Shown here piece by piece: positions 24,300 to 30,317 of a stretch of 31,766 nt of DNA. Made by a program: the position numbers and the translations under genes. Every line of letters starts with the position of its first letter. Within the stretch, counting starts at the first letter, position 1. The notes below the pieces were generated by a model. That model searched no databases, was not told where the DNA came from, and worked only from the letters and a program-made list of their open reading frames with translations. The DNA lies in the NCBI GenBank assembly GCA_046590885.1, contig JBKJTS010000032.1, positions 1 to 31,766 of the forward strand, in the 5' to 3' direction. Source of the DNA: Ga0077554 sp046590885 (GTDB lineage: Bacteria > Pseudomonadota > Gammaproteobacteria > Ga0077554 > Ga007554).

Positions 24300-25069
24300 G
24301 GCGCCACAATAAATGTCACGTGGTCTACGCCAGTATTACCATTCGCCGGATCATACGCATATATCGTCGCCTGATACGTGCCCGCTTGCTTCACATCCCA
24401 CGTAGCTGCAAACTGGCTAATGGCGCCGGCATATTCCATAGGCAACTCACCCAAGGCTTCACCATTACGCTTCAATAATGCTTTGACTTCGTACTTGCTC
24501 GGATCCCATTGCCCACCTGGCTCCAGTGTGCAACCACACATCATGGTAACGTTGGCGCGGAGCTTCATGGTTTGCGCCGCGCCTGTGATCTTGATATGCG
24601 TCGGAGGATCCACGATATCCACTACAAATCCAGGCATTTGCAACAAGAAACCATCGCCTGCATTGATATGCTTTCCGGGTACAACCCATTGGGTGGCAGA
24701 AACCTTATTGGCGGATTGGCGTTGCACAAGTGGGCCATAGGCAGATACTTCTATCAACCGTGGCTCGGTAATTTCAAGGGTAGTCACAAACTTTGCGGCA
24801 CTGTCAGTAGACAGGCTATCGCCGCGTTTTTTGTCCATGACCATAATTCGCCTGGTATCACCCGTATCTCCCTTGGTGACACCTTTAGCCAATAATTCAC
24901 CACTATCAATATCACGGATGGTAATAAGTGTGCCGCCCATCGAAGCACCAACAAATTTGCCATCTTTACTGAGAACCCGCACGACGATTTCTGTAGGCGC
25001 CGCATGAACAGCTGTAGCCATTGATATAGCAAGCGCCAGCCCTGCCATAGGAGCCGAAGGATTTTTCAT
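24296..25069 (-). CDS. Periplasmic protein of unknown function with CGC motif
   Basis: A 257-aa protein with a Sec signal peptide (about 1-23, ending AHA). Beta-rich, with no transmembrane segment after the signal. Residues about 173-190 carry TMMCGCTLEPGGQWDP, a Cys-Gly-Cys pair that could bind a metal. The C-terminal third (AATWDVKQAGTYQATIYAYD) looks like an Ig-like or FixH-like domain. I do not recognise the family. AGGATC lies seven nt before the ATG. It is followed by the coupled split-barrel protein. The ATGA overlap suggests a shared pathway, perhaps redox or haem handling, which is speculation. Confidence 0.75.
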   Translation of the reverse strand: MKNPSAPMAGLALAISMATAVHAAPTEIVVRVLSKDGKFVGASMGGTLITIRDIDSGELLAKGVTKGDTGDTRRIMVMDKKRGDSLSTDSAAKFVTTLEITEPRLIEVSAYGPLVQRQSANKVSATQWVVPGKHINAGDGFLLQMPGFVVDIVDPPTHIKITGAAQTMKLRANVTMMCGCTLEPGGQWDPSKYEVKALLKRNGEALGELPMEYAGAISQFAATWDVKQAGTYQATIYAYDPANGNTGVDHVTFIVAP

Positions 25070-25092
25070 GGTTGATCCTGAATGTTGGGGGA

Positions 25093-25114
25093 AGACGATG
25101 ACCAGCGATCGTCT
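25093..25114. repeat. Short perfect hairpin between two minus-strand genes
   Basis: AGACGAT (25093-25099) and ATCGTCT (25108-25114) around GACCAGCG. It is about 25-45 nt before the ATG of the periplasmic protein gene, so it could be an operator or an mRNA element. Confidence 0.35.
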
Positions 25115-25173
25115 GACACTGAAATATATCTTAATTCAGGGCAGAATCCAGTGCTTTTTAGATTAACAGGCTT

Positions 25174-26013
25174 TTAAACAGTCAGCCGCACACTGTGGGG
25201 CAACTCTAACTCCAGAGATATGGGCAGATGATCAGAGATGGCATGATTAAGCACTTTTACATTGCTGATCTTGAGCGAAGGAGTTACCAAAATATGGTCA
25301 ATATTGCGGAATGGCCGCCAACTGGGAAACGTATGTAAAGTTTCCAGAGGCTCGCACAAATGGGTGCTCTTAAGGAGAAAATCCATTTCTTTGCTCTGTG
25401 GCTGACAATTCAGATCGCCCATTAACACAACATGCTCATAATCGTTAACAATTTCGCTAATGAATGCAAGCTGCTGCATTCGTGCACGCTTACTCAGGGC
25501 CAAATGTGCCAGCAATACCACTAACGGATGCTCACTTGTTCCATAACGGGTCATCATCAAACCTCGCCCGGGAATTAGCCCAGGTAGTTTGTGTTCAACA
25601 ATTTCCTGCGGCTGAATTTTACTTAACAAGCCATTACTATGCTGAGCAAACTTTCCCAGATTACGATTGATTTGGTGATACCAGAAAGGAAAGCGTCCCC
25701 GCCTTGCCAGGTATTCTATCTGATTAATGAAATAGCTCCGCAAACTACCTGCATCGACTTCCTGCAAAGCCACTACATCATAATCACTGACGACATGGGC
25801 AATCCGGTCTAAATTGTCAAAACTGCGAGTATGTGGCAAAATATTTTTCCAGCCTTGAGTCACATAATGGTGGGCTCGAGTGGAAGCGATCCCAGCCTGA
25901 ATATTATAACTTAACAGACGCAAATGGGTTCTGCGTGAGCCGAAATCATTTACACAGGAGGAAACCAGATAATCCGATGGCGCGTTTTGGGGGAAAACAA
26001 TGGGTGCGCTCAT
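25174..26013 (-). CDS. Endonuclease/exonuclease/phosphatase-family protein
   Basis: Metal-dependent phosphoesterase of the EEP superfamily, 279 aa, cytoplasmic. Family motifs in order: LLSYNIQAG, VVALQEVDAG, VLMGDLNCQP, NIDHILV and SDHLPISLE, holding the expected Asn, Glu, Asp-Asn and Asp-His catalytic residues. The substrate is not known. Genes of this family often sit next to dsbA and polA in Pseudomonas. Here it is coupled by an ATGA overlap to the preceding acetolactate-synthase-like gene. Confidence 0.85.
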   Translation of the reverse strand: MSAPIVFPQNAPSDYLVSSCVNDFGSRRTHLRLLSYNIQAGIASTRAHHYVTQGWKNILPHTRSFDNLDRIAHVVSDYDVVALQEVDAGSLRSYFINQIEYLARRGRFPFWYHQINRNLGKFAQHSNGLLSKIQPQEIVEHKLPGLIPGRGLMMTRYGTSEHPLVVLLAHLALSKRARMQQLAFISEIVNDYEHVVLMGDLNCQPQSKEMDFLLKSTHLCEPLETLHTFPSWRPFRNIDHILVTPSLKISNVKVLNHAISDHLPISLELELPHSVRLTV

Positions 26014-27641
26014 AATTGAAAAATCATATTCCCGAGTTTTTCAGTCAACTTAAGATTTTCTCTATAATCAACCGGACAGTCAATAATGCTGACTGTGTTA
26101 TCTGCCAGCGCCGTTTTCAAAATAGGCAACAAATCCTCAGACCGTTCTACACGATAACCTTTGGCCCCAAACGAATCGGCGTATTTAACAAAATCTGGAT
26201 TGGTAAACCTAACATTAGTTTGCCGTCCATAGATATTCATTTGCTTCCATTCGATCAGGCCATAACTGCAGTCATTCCAGATCAGGATCACAATCGGCAC
26301 ATGCATGCGCATGGCCGTTTCAATCTCCTGCGAATTCATTAAAAAACCTGCATCGCCGGTCACTGCCACAACCTTGCGTTGTGGATATGCGAGACGTGCA
26401 GCAATGGCGCCCGGGACTGCAATGCCCATACTGGCAAATCCATTAGAGATAATACATGTATTAGGATATTCACAGCGAAACATACGCGCCATCCACATTT
26501 TGTGCGCCCCTACATCACAGATCACAATATCTTCCAGACCCATGGCTGTGCGTAAATCCCAGATAATTTTTTGCGGCTTGATGGGGAAGCTCTGATCTGC
26601 CCGGTGCAGATTCATTTCATCGATCAAGGCGTCGCGCAGCGGACGCAAACGATGGCCTTGATGGGGAGTAGCGAGCTCTGCAATGCGATCCAGCGTGTAA
26701 CGAATATCGCCCAGTACGCCCACTTCAACAACATAGTGCGCATCCACTTCTGCGGGCGACATGTCGATGTGAATAATTTTACGATCGCGGGTGGGATGCC
26801 ATAAATAAGGATGGTATTCGACAAGATCATACCCTACGCAAATAATCACGTCGGCCTGATCAAAACCAAAATTGGCGTAATCATGCGCTTGCAATCCAGC
26901 ACTGCCCAGCGCCATCGGGTGCTTAAAGGGAATCACGCCTTTAGCCATGAAGGTGTTGGTCAGCGGAATATTCAGGCGTTGCGCAAACGCCGCCAGTTGG
27001 TGCCAGGCTTGCGCACGAATCACCCCATTACCTGCCAGAATAATCGGATTACGCGCGCCGGAAATAATCTCGGCAGCACGCAATACCCGCTCAGAAGAAG
27101 GTTCGGGCGGCGTGGGTTGCTGAGCACGCAACGGCAAATCATCAATCGGCATTTCTGCCAGATTTTCGGGGAATTCAATAAATGCAGCGCCGGTTTTTTC
27201 CATCTGCGCCTGTTTGAATGCTTTGCGCACTACCTCAGGAATAGTGTTGGGTGTCAGCAAACGCGTAGAGTATTTAGTGATGGGTTCAAAAATATTTTGC
27301 AGGTCTAACACCTGATGCGACTCTTTGTGCAAGCGATTGGTACCTGCCTGACCGGCAATTGCTACCACGGGCGCATGATCCATATTGGCATCGGCAACAC
27401 CCGTGATCAGGTTAGTGGCGCCCGGCCCGAGTGTCGACAGGCACACCCCCGCGCGCCGCGTTAAGCGTCCATACACATCCGCCATAAAAGCAGCCCCTTG
27501 TTCATGGCGGGTTGTCACAAACTTGATAGGGGAGTCCAGCAACGCATCCATGACTGCCAGATTTTCTTCACCAGGAATGCCGAAAATGTATTCCACTCCT
27601 TCATTTTCCAGACACTTTACAAAAAGTTCCGCCGCTTTCAT
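26010..27641 (-). CDS. Acetolactate-synthase-like ThDP enzyme, catabolic type
   Basis: Thiamine-diphosphate enzyme, 543 aa, most like single-subunit catabolic acetolactate synthase (AlsS/BudB type). It would join two pyruvates to acetolactate. The catalytic Glu is in TRHEQGAAF (Glu47). The cofactor motif GDAGF begins at about residue 430 and ends at NDCSYG. No small regulatory subunit gene follows, in line with a non-biosynthetic enzyme. Acetolactate decarboxylase is not nearby. The start ATG has AAGG seven nt before it. It separates dsbA from its usual EEP neighbour, so it appears to be an insertion into that cluster. Confidence 0.85.
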   Translation of the reverse strand: MKAAELFVKCLENEGVEYIFGIPGEENLAVMDALLDSPIKFVTTRHEQGAAFMADVYGRLTRRAGVCLSTLGPGATNLITGVADANMDHAPVVAIAGQAGTNRLHKESHQVLDLQNIFEPITKYSTRLLTPNTIPEVVRKAFKQAQMEKTGAAFIEFPENLAEMPIDDLPLRAQQPTPPEPSSERVLRAAEIISGARNPIILAGNGVIRAQAWHQLAAFAQRLNIPLTNTFMAKGVIPFKHPMALGSAGLQAHDYANFGFDQADVIICVGYDLVEYHPYLWHPTRDRKIIHIDMSPAEVDAHYVVEVGVLGDIRYTLDRIAELATPHQGHRLRPLRDALIDEMNLHRADQSFPIKPQKIIWDLRTAMGLEDIVICDVGAHKMWMARMFRCEYPNTCIISNGFASMGIAVPGAIAARLAYPQRKVVAVTGDAGFLMNSQEIETAMRMHVPIVILIWNDCSYGLIEWKQMNIYGRQTNVRFTNPDFVKYADSFGAKGYRVERSEDLLPILKTALADNTVSIIDCPVDYRENLKLTEKLGNMIFQL

Positions 27642-27770
27642 ATCCTGACCTTGGATTGCATTATTGATTATTCTTGAAAATTGAACCTTCTACTAAAAAA
27701 ATAACGGCATAGCGCTCAATTTCTTGACCGCAATGCACGATAAATTCACGAAATTCACGCCAAAAATTCG

Positions 27771-28397
27771 TTAGGGTTTACTCGCCAGGAAATCCACAAC
27801 CTGCAAAAGCCGTTCATTTGTGCCGCCCGCCATTTGTCCATCTACCCGGTATTTACCATTCACCACCATGGAAGGCGTGGAATTAATGCCATAGCGTTTA
27901 GTCAACTCACGGGCGCGGCGCACCTTGCTTTCCACGGCAAAGGAATTGAATACCTTTTTGAAATCTGCAGTGCTTACACCCTGCTCTGCAAATACCGCCA
28001 TGACTGCCCCCTCATCATTCATCTTGCGCTTTTGCGCATGAATAGCATTAAACAGCGGATTGTGGACTTTTTCCAGCACGCCTAATGCTTCAGCAGCATA
28101 GTACGCTTTGGCCAGCACCGCCCATTCTTCGCGGAAAATCACTGGTAATCGCACAAATTTGACATTTTCAGCCTTGTTTTTCAACCATCGCTCGATATAG
28201 GGTTCAAAGCGATGACAATGCGAGCAAGCATAGGAAAACAACTCCAGCACCTCAATTTTTTCCCCACTTACTGTCGGCTGTGCGGGTGTAATCACCTGAT
28301 AATGCACGCCCTCCTCAAAGGTGGGCGAAAAAAGCGCTGCGGCGGCTGAAAATGGCAGCAGTACCATAAGAAAGACTATATTTAACACATACTTCAT
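27771..28397 (-). CDS. dsbA: Thiol:disulfide interchange protein DsbA
   Basis: Periplasmic thiol oxidase that introduces disulfide bonds and is recharged by DsbB. 208 aa with signal peptide about 1-20. The active site is CSHC at residues 58-61 instead of the common CPHC; the cis-Pro is in STPS. The Ser at the third dipeptide position is expected to change redox potential. The start ATG at 28397 has GAGGGA upstream. It lies upstream of the ALS-like gene, 129 nt away, and is divergent from a cyclic-nucleotide-binding gene. Confidence 0.92.
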   Translation of the reverse strand: MKYVLNIVFLMVLLPFSAAAALFSPTFEEGVHYQVITPAQPTVSGEKIEVLELFSYACSHCHRFEPYIERWLKNKAENVKFVRLPVIFREEWAVLAKAYYAAEALGVLEKVHNPLFNAIHAQKRKMNDEGAVMAVFAEQGVSTADFKKVFNSFAVESKVRRARELTKRYGINSTPSMVVNGKYRVDGQMAGGTNERLLQVVDFLASKP

Positions 28398-28522
28398 ATA
28401 CTTATTCCCTCTACACTGACTAAAAACCTATCTTAGACTATGCAACTTATCACACTAACGCAATAGGCTAGAGCTCAATATATTTGCTATGCTATGGACA
28501 ATTTAAGCCAAGGAGTGTTGCC

Positions 28523-29011
28523 GTGACAAAAAAAGAAATTAATCTGACACAGTTTCTCAGCCACCACCACCTCTGTGCATCGCTCACGGTTAACGAAGTA
28601 GAAGCACTGCTTAAGTATCTTGAATTTGTGGAATATAAGAAAGATGGCATCATTGCAAACATCGGCGATGTAGGCGAAGCCCTGTATTTTGTAGTGAAGG
28701 GTGAAGTGGCCTTAATACATGACGACGGGAATCAGGTTATTGAAGTCGGGCGCATGAAAGAAGGCGACTTAATGGGTGAAATGTCGTTTTTTGACCGCAA
28801 ACCGCGCATGTTGCGCGTGGTCGCCACCACTGACGAAACCCAGCTTTTGAAATTGTCGCGGACCATGTATCAGCGCCTGCGTGTAGAACGCCCTTATGTG
28901 GCAGTGAATCTGCTGGAACATGCTATTATTAGCCTCGACCACCTGGTACGCCACGTCAGCGAAGCAGAAGCCAGCTTGACGCGCTATATTTTTGGCCCAG
29001 GCAAGCGTTAA
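28523..29011 (+). CDS. Stand-alone cyclic-nucleotide-binding-domain protein
   Basis: A 162-aa protein with one cNMP-binding domain (about residues 20-130, with ALYFVVKGEVALIHDD, GDLMGEMSFFD and KPRMLRVVATTDETQLLKL), but no DNA-binding helix-turn-helix. The C-terminal 40 residues are helical. The phosphate-binding cassette GEMSFFDRKPRMLRV keeps Gly-Glu and the Arg; the usual Ser/Thr is replaced by Met. The start is GTG at 28523, supported by AAGGAG seven nt upstream. In Pseudomonas this position, between dsbA and engB, is occupied by cytochrome c4. The ligand and partner are unknown. Confidence 0.8.
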   Translation: MTKKEINLTQFLSHHHLCASLTVNEVEALLKYLEFVEYKKDGIIANIGDVGEALYFVVKGEVALIHDDGNQVIEVGRMKEGDLMGEMSFFDRKPRMLRVVATTDETQLLKLSRTMYQRLRVERPYVAVNLLEHAIISLDHLVRHVSEAEASLTRYIFGPGKR

Positions 29012-29059
29012 TTTCACACTGTCTTTAGTACCACCCGTGCGTTTCATCAAATTTAGAGT

Positions 29060-29114
29060 GTCATTTCGACCGAAGGGAGAAATCTATACAGGCTCGACGC
29101 GGGCAAGATTTCTC
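29060..29114. repeat. GTCATTTCG repeat with hairpin
   Basis: GTCATTTCGACCGAAGGGAG followed by the 9-bp inverted repeat GAGAAATCT (29077-29085) / AGATTTCTC (29106-29114). I know this type of repeat from other bacterial genomes; here the right half is truncated. It lies upstream of engB and shares its first nine bases with the hairpin at 42-83. Confidence 0.55.
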
Positions 29115-29158
29115 GGCAACAGTCAATTGAACCACTCATCAGCCCTTTCTGGTACCCC

Positions 29159-29809
29159 ATGCTCAACCCCATTTATCGACGTGCCACTTTTACCTTGGGC
29201 GCACCTACGGTTGCCCATTTACCGCCCGACAGCGGCTATGAGGCAGCCTTTGCCGGACGTTCAAATGCCGGAAAATCAAGTGCTATCAATAGTATAACTG
29301 GACAAAAAGCCTTGGCGCGGGTCAGTAAAACCCCCGGTCGCACCCAACATATCAATTTTTTTGAGCTGGATCCCGAACGACGCCTGGTCGACCTGCCGGG
29401 GTATGGCTATGCCAAAGTGGCGCACAGCGTTAAAGAACAATGGCAGGGCGCGCTGGAAGAATACCTCAACACCCGCCAATCGCTGCAAGGGCTGGTGATT
29501 GTCATGGACATTCGGCACCCACTCACCCCGTTTGACCAACAGATGCTGGACAGCTGCCAGCATGCCCGCCTGGCCACGCATATTTTGCTGACCAAAGCTG
29601 ACAAACTTAGCAAAGGAGCGGCAGGCGCCACTTTGCAACAGGTGCGGCGGGCGCTGACTGCACGCTACCAGACAGGCGATGAGCCTTTGCTCCCCCATTT
29701 ACCTACAGTACAGCTTTTCTCTGCCCTGCGCGGCATCGGCATTGAAGATGTTCACCAGAAATTAAATGAATGGTTAAAGCTGAAAACGGTGACTAGACCA
29801 ACATTATGA
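29159..29809 (+). CDS. engB: Ribosome biogenesis GTP-binding protein EngB/YihA/YsxC
   Basis: Essential GTPase for 50S subunit assembly. 216 aa. G1 GRSNAGKS at 33-40, G3 DLPGYGYA at 78-85 and G4 TKAD at 145-148; G5 near SALRG. The ATG at 29159 starts MLNPIYRRATFTLGA, matching the usual N-terminus; no strong Shine-Dalgarno precedes it. It is convergent with polA, as in E. coli. Confidence 0.94.
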   Translation: MLNPIYRRATFTLGAPTVAHLPPDSGYEAAFAGRSNAGKSSAINSITGQKALARVSKTPGRTQHINFFELDPERRLVDLPGYGYAKVAHSVKEQWQGALEEYLNTRQSLQGLVIVMDIRHPLTPFDQQMLDSCQHARLATHILLTKADKLSKGAAGATLQQVRRALTARYQTGDEPLLPHLPTVQLFSALRGIGIEDVHQKLNEWLKLKTVTRPTL

Positions 29810-29830
29810 AACAACAATTGATAAAACCAT

Positions 29831-29868
29831 AAAAAAAGCCCGGCGCCAAAAAGGGGGAAGGCGCCGGG
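29831..29868 (-). terminator. Terminator of small RNA B
   Basis: Stem CCCGGCGCC / GGCGCCGGG, 12-nt loop, then GC and seven T on the minus strand. Among the strongest intrinsic terminators in the window. On the plus strand it is preceded by A7 and would be a weaker terminator for engB. Confidence 0.9.
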
Positions 29869-29950
29869 ACATAAAAGCACCCGGCTTGGGGAAACCGGGT
29901 GGTAACAGATTCTGTCCTGGGAGGGGTAGGACAGAACAGCGCGAAAATCT
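29831..29950 (-). ncRNA. Predicted small RNA B (engB-proximal copy)
   Basis: About 120 nt on the polA strand. From 5' to 3': a small hairpin GCGA/TCGC (29953-29941); a 9-bp stem TTCTGTCCT (29910-29918) / AGGACAGAA (29928-29936) with loop ACCCCTCCC; a 7-bp stem CACCCGG / CCGGGTG (29878-29884, 29895-29901) with loop TTTCCCCAAG; and a terminator stem of 9 bp (29839-29847 with 29860-29868), loop TTCCCCCTTTTT, followed by seven T (29837-29831). Coordinates of the 5' end are from the promoter-like sequence and could differ by several nt. It is a paralogue of the copy at 30086-30206, which it resembles along its length. No ORF or ribosome-binding site is seen within it. Confidence 0.7.
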
Positions 29951-29955
29951 CGCAG

Positions 29956-29985
29956 CTTGTAACTCAGACGCTGGGGTTTACGTAA
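29956..29985 (-). promoter_or_regulatory. Candidate promoter of small RNA B
   Basis: Minus strand TTACGT (29985-29980) and TACAAG (29961-29956), 18-nt spacer. Weak, but it aligns with the stronger promoter of copy A at the same distance from the first hairpin. Confidence 0.35.
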
Positions 29986-30085
29986 AGTTCACCGCACACT
30001 TTAAAATTTTTAGTGAATGGCCTAGTCCATGCGGATTCTTCAATGGCACGATTAAACTCATATATTCAAATAGTTGAGATTGCAT

Positions 30086-30122
30086 AAAAAAAATCCCGGC
30101 GCATCAGGGGAGAAGGCCGGGA
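30086..30122 (-). terminator. Terminator of small RNA A
   Basis: Minus strand stem TCCCGGC / GCCGGGA (7 bp) followed by eight T. The end of polA transcription could also be here. Confidence 0.9.
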
Positions 30123-30206
30123 CAAATTAGTACCAGGCTTGGGGAAACCGGGCACATGGGGGTTTCCGTCCCGGGAGGGGGTGGGACGGATAAGCGTGAA
30201 AAATCA
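30086..30206 (-). ncRNA. Predicted small RNA A (polA-proximal copy)
   Basis: About 120 nt on the polA strand. From 5' to 3': a small hairpin GTGA/TCAC; an 8-bp stem TCCGTCCC (30165-30172) / GGGACGGA (30183-30190) with loop ACCCCCTCCC; a stem of four pairs around one mismatch (30133-30137 with 30148-30152) whose loop TTTCCCCAAG is identical to copy B; and a terminator stem of 7 bp (30094-30100 with 30116-30122), loop containing CTTCTCCCC, followed by eight T (30093-30086). The C-rich loops are conserved while stem bases differ between copies, with compensatory changes, which suggests selection on the loops. Location is the Spot 42/ErsA locus between polA and engB. Confidence 0.75.
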
Positions 30207-30211
30207 CACTC

Positions 30212-30241
30212 TATATAATTAATGGGGGCACTGGCCATCAA
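30212..30241 (-). promoter_or_regulatory. Promoter of small RNA A
   Basis: Minus strand TTGATG (30241-30236) and TATATA (30217-30212), 18-nt spacer. Predicted start about 30205-30207, immediately before the first hairpin. Confidence 0.6.
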
Positions 30242-30317
30242 ATTCAAGGGGTAAATGCAAGAAAGCTCCACCAGTTTACTACGATTGCAGTCCTATCCCA
30301 CTTATGTATAAACTCCA

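Noticed and set aside
27742..27759. Tandem AAATTCACG between dsbA and the ALS-like gene
   Set aside because: Only two copies of nine bases; too little to call a repeat array or CRISPR.
29886..30077. 63-codon plus-strand frame in the engB-polA gap
   Set aside because: It runs through the predicted small RNA hairpins and terminator; no ribosome-binding site; sequence conservation between the two copies follows loops, not codons.
29831..30206. The repeats as plus-strand transcripts (GGA-type loops binding CsrA)
   Set aside because: Read on the plus strand, loops are G-rich (GGGGAAA, GGGAGGGG), but the T-runs follow the hairpins only on the minus strand, and promoters fit only the minus strand.
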